DNA of 43,012 bases. Source: JAGTVG01 sp965365275. Its GTDB lineage: Bacteria; Bacteroidota; Bacteroidia; Cytophagales; Cyclobacteriaceae. The stretch lies in assembly GCA_965365275.1 (NCBI GenBank), contig CBDUBA010000027.1:1-43012 (forward strand). The letters are read 5' to 3'. The notes under the pieces are model-generated. The model was not told where the DNA came from. It did no database searches and saw nothing but the letters and a program-made list of their open reading frames with translations. Below are positions 25,479 to 32,563 of this stretch, one piece after another (the stretch's first letter is position 1; the number at the start of each line of letters is the position of its first letter). A program made the position numbers and the translations under genes.

Positions 25479-25683
25479 TATGGATATTTTTATTTTCAAG
25501 GTATTCCAGGGACCTGATATTTATTCCCTTTTTTCTCATCCTGTTGCATCATGGCGGTGTAACCCACAATGTCTGTAAACATGATGGCCATCGGTTCTCT
25601 TCTTTTTTCAGATATGGCTCCGGTGGTTTTTTCAAGATTGCTAAGATTTTAGCCGGGCAATTTAATATGTTTTTTAAATACAT
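25459..25683 (-). pseudogene. Decayed class III adenylate/guanylate cyclase, N-terminal catalytic fragment
   Basis: On the minus strand from an ATG at 25683, one frame reads MDVFKKHIKLPG, an in-frame TAA (25651-25649), then NLSNLEKTTGAISEKRREPM and AIMFTDIVGYTAMMQQDEKK. MFTDIVGYTAMMQQDE is the characteristic start of a class III nucleotidyl cyclase domain, including the first metal-binding Asp and the FTDI/VGYT motif. A shift in the A-run just after DEKK restores the reading KKGINIRSLEYLENKN before a TAA at 25459. The remaining roughly 150 residues of the catalytic domain are absent. The stop, the frameshift and the truncation show it is not functional. The 3' end overlaps the Cys-rich protein's gene by about 20 bases. 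Confidence 0.72.
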
Positions 25684-25822
25684 CCATATATAAATGTGCT
25701 TTGATTCTGCGTTAATAAGCTGCAAAATAAGACCTTCAGGAGTAATTCAATAAATACATCTGTGACTCATCTGAGGAGGCCAAACTCTTTCAAATTAAGC
25801 AGTGAAATCAGCCAAAAGGCAC

Positions 25823-25830
25823 TATATTTG
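25823..25830 (+). promoter_or_regulatory. -7 box of a Bacteroidota-type promoter for the thymidylate synthase-like gene
   Basis: TATATTTG matches TAnnTTTG exactly. Transcription would start near 25837, about 28 bases before the ATG at 25865. No TTTG is seen at the expected -33 distance. An alternative sigma-54 reading (GGCAC at 25818-25822) fails because the -12 GC is missing. Confidence 0.45.
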
Positions 25831-25864
25831 ACTATACTATTCTTAACCTTATATTTTTTAATTT

Positions 25865-26758
25865 ATGAAGAACATTCCTGTTTTATGTGTTGCCGGGACA
25901 TCCCTGGCACAGGCCTATGAATCCGCTTTGATCAGGCTATATAATGAAGGTACAAGGTTTAAGACTCAATATGATAAACCAGGTGACCCTCTAAGTATCG
26001 ACTGTACGATGAATATCACCATTGAACAGCCGGAAACTGATCCGATGATCCATCATGCATTCCCGGGCGGGATCGAAGACCTGAAGGAGTATGTTCTGGA
26101 ATTAAAAGGATTCAAAGATCACTGGGTTAAAAATATGAATGATCCCAAGGATACGCGATGGGAATATACCTATCATGGACGCCTCGCAGAATATGGTAGC
26201 TGGAAAGAAATGCTTGACGGGAAAGAAAGTAAAAGTGTGGATGTGGGTTTTAAAATTAACCAGATAGAGCATGTCATCCAGAAACTGGTAGATCAACCCT
26301 TCACCCGCCAGGCTCAGATGATCACCTGGATGCCTAATATGGACGTAAAGGTCTATGACCCACCCTGCCTGCAATCCTTGTGGTACCGGATTCTTGAAGA
26401 TGAGGAAGGAATTCAATGGCTCAACTGCAATATCCGCTTCCGAAGTAACGATGCCTGGGGTGCCAGCTTTATGAATATGTTTGGCTTTATTCAGTTCAAT
26501 AAAGAGATCATTGCCGCTGAGGTAGAAAAGAGAAGTGGTAAAACTGTAAAACTTGGCAGATTAAACTGGCAGGCTGATTCATACCACATTTATGGAAAAG
26601 ACATCAAACAGGCGAAAGAAATGCTGTTCGACCGGGTGGAGAAAATGGATTTCGATAACAGGGTTTTTAATTTCAATGATCCCTTTATACGGGATATGTA
26701 TGATAGTGCCGAATCAATGGTGATAAATAAGATTGAGGAGTTCGACAAATCACACTGA
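25865..26758 (+). CDS. Divergent thymidylate synthase-family (ThyA-like) protein
   Basis: A 297-residue protein with a ThyA-type core. The nucleophile is C168 in DPPCLQSLWYRI; the usual histidine after the catalytic cysteine is replaced by leucine. The nucleotide-binding part reads NCNIRFRSNDAWGASFMNMFGF, with the R-S-x-D phosphate/nucleotide motif and an Asn in the region where uracil-specific enzymes have Asn and dCMP hydroxymethylases have Asp. ADSYHIYGKD corresponds to GDxHIYxNH. An N-terminal extension VLCVAGTSLAQAYESALIRLYNEG is unlike canonical ThyA. It resembles the poorly known bacterial and archaeal ThyA-like branch. It should methylate or hydroxymethylate a deoxynucleotide with methylene-tetrahydrofolate. 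No dihydrofolate reductase gene lies beside it. Confidence 0.78.
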   Translation: MKNIPVLCVAGTSLAQAYESALIRLYNEGTRFKTQYDKPGDPLSIDCTMNITIEQPETDPMIHHAFPGGIEDLKEYVLELKGFKDHWVKNMNDPKDTRWEYTYHGRLAEYGSWKEMLDGKESKSVDVGFKINQIEHVIQKLVDQPFTRQAQMITWMPNMDVKVYDPPCLQSLWYRILEDEEGIQWLNCNIRFRSNDAWGASFMNMFGFIQFNKEIIAAEVEKRSGKTVKLGRLNWQADSYHIYGKDIKQAKEMLFDRVEKMDFDNRVFNFNDPFIRDMYDSAESMVINKIEEFDKSH

Positions 26759-26973
26759 TAGCAATATGTCATTATATCACTAAAATAAAGAATTTACCTG
26801 GCCAGAGGATCTCTAAATCTTGGATCAAGCTTCAGGATCAGGTTATCAATCCGCTATGCCTGTATAAATCATCCCAATGAGACCAAATTAATAACTAATT
26901 TGATTGACGCCCTCCTATATTTTTCGTATTTTATATATGAACATGTTTTAGATTTTGGATCATTCTGATGTCA

Positions 26974-27000
26974 TCGAAGAAGGTGTTACTAATTCTTCGA
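26974..27000. promoter_or_regulatory. Perfect 8-bp hairpin in the leader of the small-protein gene at 27058
   Basis: TCGAAGAA (26974-26981) and TTCTTCGA (26993-27000) are perfect inverted complements with an 11-base loop. The element ends 57 bases before the ATG at 27058. It could be a leader hairpin, an operator or the terminator of an upstream transcript; no T-run follows. The remainder of 26759-27057 shows no recognisable gene. Confidence 0.35.
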
Positions 27001-27057
27001 AACAAACATTGGGATAATTAATTTAAAAGTTCAAGTTTTAAAATTCTATAGGATATT

Positions 27058-27480
27058 ATGGTAAAATCAAAACAAAGTAAAAAGACAAAAAGTCTCAGTA
27101 CAATATTTAATGACATCAAAACATATGTCTCTGAGGGAACAAAATCATTGGGTGAAATGTCGGCTGAGTTGTTTGAAGAAGTAAAAGATAAAGCCGAGGA
27201 ACTCTATGAAGCAGGTTATGAGAAATTTGTTCAGGCCTCCGGAGTTGTCCAGGATTATATTGACAGATATCAAAGCAACAAAGAAATCAAAGATCTCTCA
27301 GAAGAAAAAATAATGCTTTTAGCCAACTTGGGAGACAAATTGTTCCATGAATATAAAAAGAATGACAGGATTTCAAAGCGTTTCCTCAGTACCAAGAAGA
27401 TGAACACGTTGTTTTCAAATATTGAATCTGTAGATAAGAAAATACTTCAGTTAGGTAGGGAACTGGATAAAAACAAATAA
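27058..27480 (+). CDS. Small, charged, mostly helical protein of unknown function
   Basis: A 140-residue soluble protein rich in Lys and Glu. Residues about 20-80 are amphipathic helix with a repeating pattern (EMSAELFEEVKDKAEELYEAGYEKF), similar in composition to YtxH-like or apolipoprotein-like helical proteins; the C-terminal part (88-138) is a second helical region. No signal peptide and no cysteine are seen. No named family is recognised. It is ten bases upstream of another small membrane protein gene, and both precede the Mla operon by about 300 bases, so a membrane-associated helper role is possible but unproven. Confidence 0.6.
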   Translation: MVKSKQSKKTKSLSTIFNDIKTYVSEGTKSLGEMSAELFEEVKDKAEELYEAGYEKFVQASGVVQDYIDRYQSNKEIKDLSEEKIMLLANLGDKLFHEYKKNDRISKRFLSTKKMNTLFSNIESVDKKILQLGRELDKNK

Positions 27481-27490
27481 TTAATATATT

Positions 27491-27907
27491 ATGATTAAGT
27501 TTTTAAAGGTAATTCAAGCTTTGCTTGTTGTAATTTACATTCTGGTAAATATATATCTTATGGTATTTAACTGGGGAGTATATACTGAATCAACGGAGTT
27601 GAATTATGGTTTTGGCTCCTTCAGCGCTCCACTGTTTCTGGTAGTGGAATCTGTTGGATTGATCATAATTTTCTTATTGTGGTTCACTATATATTCGAAA
27701 GACCTTAGGTATGAAATAAGTAAATTAAAAAAAGAAGGGAATAAAGTTAAGGTTTCCTCTGAGAGCAGTTCGGGTGAACAGAAAGAATTTGATAAGAATA
27801 TTAATCAGCAGATTATTCAATTGCAGAAACGGATGGGCGAGTTGACCGAACTTTTAAAGAATTCCCAAAATCATAAGTCTGATATACCCAAAGAACATTC
27901 CCCATGA
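27491..27907 (+). CDS. Small two-helix membrane protein with coiled-coil tail, LapA-like topology
   Basis: A 138-residue protein. Two membrane helices (about 5-27 and 47-67) are separated by a short loop with GVYTESTELNYGFGSFSAP; a cytoplasmic-type tail follows, rich in Lys, Ser and Glu, with a heptad-like coiled coil (about 100-125, INQQIIQLQKRMGELTELL). The topology recalls LapA-domain proteins (two helices plus coiled coil) involved in envelope assembly, but I see no diagnostic motif. It is cotranscribed with the helical protein ten bases upstream. The downstream 301 bases before the Mla operon contain no gene. Confidence 0.6.
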   Translation: MIKFLKVIQALLVVIYILVNIYLMVFNWGVYTESTELNYGFGSFSAPLFLVVESVGLIIIFLLWFTIYSKDLRYEISKLKKEGNKVKVSSESSSGEQKEFDKNINQQIIQLQKRMGELTELLKNSQNHKSDIPKEHSP

Positions 27908-27966
27908 AGGAATAAAAACATTTTAATTTAGATTATCCTGTTACTATAATGCAATAGGGGATTGTT

Positions 27967-28181
27967 TCCTTAGGATAAAACTTAATTCTAGACAGGTTTT
28001 ATCATGATTGATCAAAGAAATTGACTTTATTTACATGATAAAAATATATGCTGGCGGTATCAAACCAATAAGGAAATTAAATTGCTGGGAAAATTTCTTG
28101 AATGATCATTTTAACAAATACGGATAACAGGATAAATTGTAAAGGTTTTCAGCATATCAAAAACAATGTATCCTTAGGATA
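27967..28181. promoter_or_regulatory. Inverted-repeat-rich leader region of the Mla operon
   Basis: The gene-free 301 bases between 27907 and 28209 hold two copies of TCCTTAGGATAA, at 27967-27978 and 28171-28182; the second copy is part of the perfect odd palindrome TATCCTTAGGATA (28169-28181). Between them, TTTTATCATG (27997-28006) and CATGATAAAA (28034-28043) form a perfect ten-base inverted repeat with a 27-base loop. This could mark operator sites for an Mla regulator and a structured leader or small RNA. The repeats are seen directly; their role is inferred. The second copy is only 28 bases from the MCE gene start. Confidence 0.4.
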
Positions 28182-28208
28182 ATTATCCTTACTTTTTAAA
28201 TTATTTAG

Positions 28209-29213
28209 ATGAGAAACAGTGGTCAAAAAATCAGATTAGGAGTCTTCCTTGTAATTAGCAGTAGCATCTTACTTTTTACAATTATCTTTTTCACATCACG
28301 GAAATTTTTCGAGAAAGAAGATACATATTTTGTAGCTTATGAAAACATCTCGGTAAGCGGGCTGGAAGTAGGAAGTACGGTTAAATATTTAGGAATTAGT
28401 GTTGGAACCATACGGGATATTGTTATTGATCCTGAAAATGTAGCCAGCGTTATCGTTGAACTTTCATTGAAGCCTGCTACCCCGATAAAGGAAGATGCTG
28501 AGGCGGACATCACCTCCCTGGGCATTACAGGACTGAAAGCCATTGAGATTAGAGGAGGGAGTAACGAGGCTGCTTTTTTAGAACCCGGATCCTACATAAA
28601 ACCCGGGTCTTCCATAACCGAAGAAATTACAGGCAAAGCTGAGATCATTGCAGAGAAGGTTGAGAAAGTTCTGAATAATTTACAAATCTTTACCGAGCCT
28701 GAAAACCTCAATAAAATTACCGAACTGACCGAAACTATATCCACCCTGGCTCAGCATGCAGATGCTGCCGTTTTGAAAATTGATACCGTAATTTCTGAAA
28801 ATCGTGATGATTTAAAACAAACCGTCTCCAGTTTTAAAGGCATCACTGACCGGTTGGATCAATCAAGTGTCATGTTGCTCGCTACAATTACCAGGATACA
28901 ACAAACCGTGGAAAGTGATACGCTGGATCAAATACTTGGTAATGTCAGAGATGTGTCGGTTGCACTTAAAGAAGCAGATGTAAATGCACTGATTGAAAAT
29001 ATAACCACCCTCGCCATTCAGACGCAGGATTTACTCAAGAAGGTGGACAGTGATCTTGATCAGAGCAGCCAGGATTTCTCTGAAAGCCTGAAACTGCTTA
29101 AAATGACATTGGAAAATCTGCTCGAGACTTCCAGGAAAATTAATGATAATCCTTCTATTTTAATAAGGGGGGTAAACCAGAAGAATATACCGGATGATGA
29201 TCTTAAAGATTAG
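28209..29213 (+). CDS. mlaD: MlaD-type MCE-domain periplasmic lipid transport protein
   Basis: A 334-residue protein with one N-terminal membrane anchor (about 9-28) and an MCE domain (about 38-120): YFVAYENISVSGLEVGSTVKYLGISVGTIRDIVIDPEN, then LGITGLKAIEIRGGS. The remaining two thirds form a long helical, coiled-coil-like tail (140-310), as in MCE proteins whose hexamers extend a hydrophobic channel. It carries phospholipids between inner and outer membrane. It is the first gene of a tight operon: the auxiliary lipoprotein starts three bases after its stop. The longer tail suggests a tube-like rather than ring-only assembly. Confidence 0.92.
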   Translation: MRNSGQKIRLGVFLVISSSILLFTIIFFTSRKFFEKEDTYFVAYENISVSGLEVGSTVKYLGISVGTIRDIVIDPENVASVIVELSLKPATPIKEDAEADITSLGITGLKAIEIRGGSNEAAFLEPGSYIKPGSSITEEITGKAEIIAEKVEKVLNNLQIFTEPENLNKITELTETISTLAQHADAAVLKIDTVISENRDDLKQTVSSFKGITDRLDQSSVMLLATITRIQQTVESDTLDQILGNVRDVSVALKEADVNALIENITTLAIQTQDLLKKVDSDLDQSSQDFSESLKLLKMTLENLLETSRKINDNPSILIRGVNQKNIPDDDLKD

Positions 29214-29216
29214 ATT

Positions 29217-29825
29217 ATGAATAGAACAATCATTTTTATATTTCCACTACTGGCCTTTTTAGCGTCCTGTGGAGGGCAGAAAGTTGTAGCTACAAAATAC
29301 TACGTAGTTGAAATTCCAATGGATAGTGTGCTGGCAGAAAACAAGGACCTTAAGCCTATAACGGATAAAAATTGTGAGATCTCAGATGTGGATATCAATC
29401 CCGCCTACGCAACCATGCAAATTGCCAACAGAAGCAGCTCCAGAGCGCTGACCTATTATTCCCACCATCATTGGGCAATACGCCCATCGGTATCTTTCTC
29501 CAGAATAATTTTGGACTATTTCATTCACTTACCGGTTTTTAATAATGTTTCTGACCGGTTCTGGAGAATTCAACCTGAATATATACTGGAAACTACAATC
29601 TATCACCTTGAGGTTATCCAGGATAAAAACACATTTTCAGCACATTTGAATCTTGAATTCCGCTTAAAAGATACAAATAATGATAATTATGTAATTCAAC
29701 ACAGAGCGGATCGGCATATGGCACTTGAGAATAATGATTTGAATTTATTTGCCACGAGCATTGGAGAGATTTTTTTCCAGGAATTACAGGAATTATCCGG
29801 GAAGGTACGATCAACTATTAAATAA
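29217..29825 (+). CDS. ABC-type transport auxiliary lipoprotein, PqiC/DUF330-like
   Basis: A 202-residue protein with a lipobox LASC (Cys18). It follows the family outline of auxiliary lipoproteins linked to MCE systems: KYYVVEIPMDSV near the start, then NPAYATMQIANRSSSRALTYYSHHHWAIRPSVSFSRIILDYF and a C-terminal LNLFATSIGEIFFQELQEL helix. In PqiABC and related systems this lipoprotein is an outer-membrane partner of the MCE protein. It lies three bases after mlaD and 39 bases before the permease. Assignment is by pattern and context; the family is divergent. Confidence 0.75.
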   Translation: MNRTIIFIFPLLAFLASCGGQKVVATKYYVVEIPMDSVLAENKDLKPITDKNCEISDVDINPAYATMQIANRSSSRALTYYSHHHWAIRPSVSFSRIILDYFIHLPVFNNVSDRFWRIQPEYILETTIYHLEVIQDKNTFSAHLNLEFRLKDTNNDNYVIQHRADRHMALENNDLNLFATSIGEIFFQELQELSGKVRSTIK

Positions 29826-29864
29826 TCATGCCAGCCTGTTTGTGCATTTTGTTGAGTTGAATGA

Positions 29865-30995
29865 ATGAAAAATCAAAAAATCGATAATATCCTTAAAAAG
29901 TACAGCAGCAACTTTCACCTTGAAGGAAACATACTTTACTTGAAGGGTTCACTTTTGTTAAGTGATGTAGATCGATGGATGCCGTACATTTATCCATTAT
30001 TAAAGGATATCCCTGAACAAAATTTCAAGATTGACCTGAATGATCTGGTCAAAATTGACAGTGCAGGTGTAGCTGCTTTGTTTCAGCTAAAAGATGACCT
30101 GATTGCAAATCACAAGGAAGTTAAAATCTTGGGAGGAAATGCTTCAATACGAAAAAAACTCAATTTATTTTCACTTGAACAAGTCGATTCATCCGCTAAA
30201 CATAAAAAGATATCATTTTTCGAGTTCGTGGGTGATTCTTTCCTGACTTTTATTCAAGATTATATCGCTAATTATTTTAAGCTTGCCGCAGATGTTATTT
30301 TTTGGACAGTCGCTGATATTTTCAAACCTCAGGAACACAGAAAGGGAGAATTTTACAATCAGGCAGTCCATATTGGCGTAAATGCCGTGTATATAGTTTG
30401 CATGTTGTCCTTTATCATTGGCCTGGTGATCGCTTTGCAATCAGCTGCCCAGTTAAGAAATTTTGGAGCGAATATATATATTGTCGATTTGATCGTTATT
30501 TCAATGATGCGTGAAATGGGGCCCCTGATTACTGCAATCCTGGTAGCGGGGAGAAGCGGATCGGCGATAGCAGCGGAGATCGCAACTATGAAAGTAACCT
30601 CTGAACTGGACGCCATTAAAACAATGGCCTTAAACCCTATCCGGTTTGTGATTGTACCAAAAATGCAGGGAAGTGTGGCTACAATGCCTTTTTTAACAAT
30701 TTTAGCAAACGTTATGGGTATACTTGGTGGTATGCTGATTGCCTATCTGTATCTTGATATCACCCCTGAGGTATTCTTCAACAGGATGGAAGAATCCCTG
30801 TATAATAGAGACATTATGATTGGAATTTTAAAAAGTGTGGTCTTTGCCGTACTCATTGTTCTTACTGGCAGTTTTTTTGGACTGAGCGTAAAACAAGGTG
30901 CAGAAGGGGTAGGAAAAGTTACAACCCTGGCGGTTGTGATAGCCATCTCCATTGTAATAATCGCCGATAGTATCATTGGTATAATATTTTACTGA
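29865..30995 (+). CDS. mlaE: MlaE-type lipid transport permease fused to an N-terminal STAS domain
   Basis: A 376-residue fusion. Residues about 1-110 form a STAS domain (LEGNILYLKGSLLLSDVDRW, then the loop IDSAGVAALFQL), like MlaB. From about 155 is an MlaE/YrbE permease with five or so helices and the conserved region MMREMGPLITAILVAGRSGSAIAAEIATMKVTSELDAI. MlaB normally binds the MlaFE complex as a separate subunit, so here the regulator is built into the permease. A second possible ATG at 29861 is out of frame. The ATPase gene follows after eight bases. It should form the inner-membrane core of a phospholipid transporter. Confidence 0.93.
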   Translation: MKNQKIDNILKKYSSNFHLEGNILYLKGSLLLSDVDRWMPYIYPLLKDIPEQNFKIDLNDLVKIDSAGVAALFQLKDDLIANHKEVKILGGNASIRKKLNLFSLEQVDSSAKHKKISFFEFVGDSFLTFIQDYIANYFKLAADVIFWTVADIFKPQEHRKGEFYNQAVHIGVNAVYIVCMLSFIIGLVIALQSAAQLRNFGANIYIVDLIVISMMREMGPLITAILVAGRSGSAIAAEIATMKVTSELDAIKTMALNPIRFVIVPKMQGSVATMPFLTILANVMGILGGMLIAYLYLDITPEVFFNRMEESLYNRDIMIGILKSVVFAVLIVLTGSFFGLSVKQGAEGVGKVTTLAVVIAISIVIIADSIIGIIFY

Positions 30996-31003
30996 TCAAA
31001 AGA

Positions 31004-31741
31004 ATGGCACAAAAGAAAATTGTTGAAGTAAAAGGCTTATCTGCAACTTTTGGTGACCGCAGGATTCTGCAGGATGTGACTTTTGATGCCTACGAGGGTG
31101 AGGTCACGGTGATTCTGGGTGAAAGCGGCTCGGGTAAGACTTCAATATTGAAACATTTATTAGGCCTGTATGACATACAGGAAGGTTATGTATCGGTTCT
31201 TAATAAAAACATCGCAGACCTGAGTGAAGAGGAGCAGAAACAACTCTACCTCATGATGGGTGTATTTTACCAGAATGGAGGATTGCTGAATTCATTGACT
31301 GTAGGAGAAAATGTGTCATTGCCCCTTGAACAACATACTAAACTCAATAGTAAGATTATAAAAAGGATCGTATTAACAAAGCTCCAGTTGGTGAACCTGG
31401 AGAATGTATATGATTTATATCCGTCACAATTAAGTGGAGGTATGTTAAAAAGAGCGGCATTGGCGAGGGCAATGGTAATGGATCCTGTACTCCTGTTTTG
31501 TGACGAACCTGGTGCCGGTCTCGATCCTGTTTCCCTTGCGTCATTGGATAAACTGATATTAAATCTCAGAGATCAGTTGGGTATGTCAATAGTTATCATC
31601 ACCCATGAAGTATCCAGTATACTTAGAATAGCGGACAGGATAGTATATATTGATGAAGGTAGAATTATATTTAAAGGAAAACTGAAGGAAGCCCTCGAAA
31701 ACAAAAACAAGGAGGTTCATGATTTCTTTCACATAGGATAG
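31004..31741 (+). CDS. mlaF: MlaF-type ABC ATPase
   Basis: A 245-residue ATPase with Walker A GESGSGKT (39-46), signature LSGGMLKRAALARA, Walker B VLLFCDEPGAGLDPVS and the H-loop ITHEVSSI. CDEPGAGLDP is typical of the MlaF/Mkl family. It powers the STAS-MlaE permease encoded directly upstream. It is the last gene of the operon mlaD, lipoprotein, mlaE, mlaF; the next gene is convergent on the minus strand, 109 bases away. No mlaC or mlaA homologue is seen here, as in many Bacteroidota Mla clusters. Confidence 0.95.
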   Translation: MAQKKIVEVKGLSATFGDRRILQDVTFDAYEGEVTVILGESGSGKTSILKHLLGLYDIQEGYVSVLNKNIADLSEEEQKQLYLMMGVFYQNGGLLNSLTVGENVSLPLEQHTKLNSKIIKRIVLTKLQLVNLENVYDLYPSQLSGGMLKRAALARAMVMDPVLLFCDEPGAGLDPVSLASLDKLILNLRDQLGMSIVIITHEVSSILRIADRIVYIDEGRIIFKGKLKEALENKNKEVHDFFHIG

Positions 31742-31850
31742 GAGATGTTTTTCTTAGTAGATCCTTTAATGAAATTAACATTCTATCAAAATATCCGATC
31801 GATATACAGCAGGGTCTTTTACTGATTATCGTAATACCTTCGGATCAGGA

Positions 31851-32438
31851 TTATTCCCTGAAACCTGTAGCAATTTCAGCTACTCTTTTACCCAGTTTGA
31901 ATCCCTTTTGCTGAAAATGAGTATCGATCTCAAGTTCTTCAGATTCAGAGCCAAACGGGTGTTCTCCAGTTACAGCCGAAGCTCCGAATGGCTGGTCCCA
32001 GGATGGTCCCCCAACAATGATCATATTAAAAACCAGCATTGTATGAATGAGGTTCATCTGTGCAAGTTCTTCACCAGCTGATATTCCCCCTCCCGTAACG
32101 AACACGGCACCTATTTTATCCTTGAGGACCTGTCCTTCAAACGGCCATGTTCTTATAAATTCCTGTACACGTGCAGCAACATTTGCACTATGAACTGGAC
32201 TACCCAGAACAATGGCATCAGCCCATAGTAAATCATCTGTTGATGTCTTATCTATGGTTAACAACCTGATTTCTGCACCGTCAATTTCCTTTGCTCCTTC
32301 TGCCACTGACTCCGCCAGCATCGCAGTATGTCCTGACTCGCTGTAATAGGTTATCAGAATTTTTTGTGCATAAGTATTCAACGTTAATAGAAGAAGTGGT
32401 AGCAGAAGCTTCATTTTTTTAGACGATAAATTCTTCAT
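31851..32438 (-). CDS. Exported flavodoxin/WrbA-like protein
   Basis: A 195-residue protein with the flavodoxin-like fold: KILITYYSESGHTAMLAESV (phosphate loop with SESGHT), LLWADAIVLGSPVHSANVAARVQEFI and GAVFVTGGGISAGEELAQM, close to the WrbA/NAD(P)H:quinone oxidoreductase family, which binds FMN. Unusually, it begins with a clear signal peptide; the ATG at 32414 gives MKLLLPLLLLTLNTYAQ, and the ATG at 32438 merely lengthens the n-region. Flavodoxins normally stay in the cytoplasm. A periplasmic role in quinone or metal reduction is possible. It is convergent with mlaF. Confidence 0.82.
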   Translation of the reverse strand: MKNLSSKKMKLLLPLLLLTLNTYAQKILITYYSESGHTAMLAESVAEGAKEIDGAEIRLLTIDKTSTDDLLWADAIVLGSPVHSANVAARVQEFIRTWPFEGQVLKDKIGAVFVTGGGISAGEELAQMNLIHTMLVFNMIIVGGPSWDQPFGASAVTGEHPFGSESEELEIDTHFQQKGFKLGKRVAEIATGFRE

Positions 32439-32563
32439 TATTGACAGCTATAGATTTTCAAATTTGCTAGAATATAAACACTTGCCCACATCTACTGGGC
32501 TACCTGAAGGTAATAAATCATTAACAAAATAATTAAAACCAGGCCATTAAAAATTGATTTATA

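Noticed and set aside
207..25683. A complete Pycsar system made of the PycTM-like gene and the cyclase fragment.
   Set aside because: The cyclase is a truncated, frameshifted remnant 25 kb away and does not look specifically like a pyrimidine cyclase.
26800..26880. Possible tail of a coding region on the minus strand (about 20 residues ending DPRFRDPLAR).
   Set aside because: It is bounded by a stop directly upstream, is too short, and matches no family I recognise. It could be a gene remnant but is not supportable.
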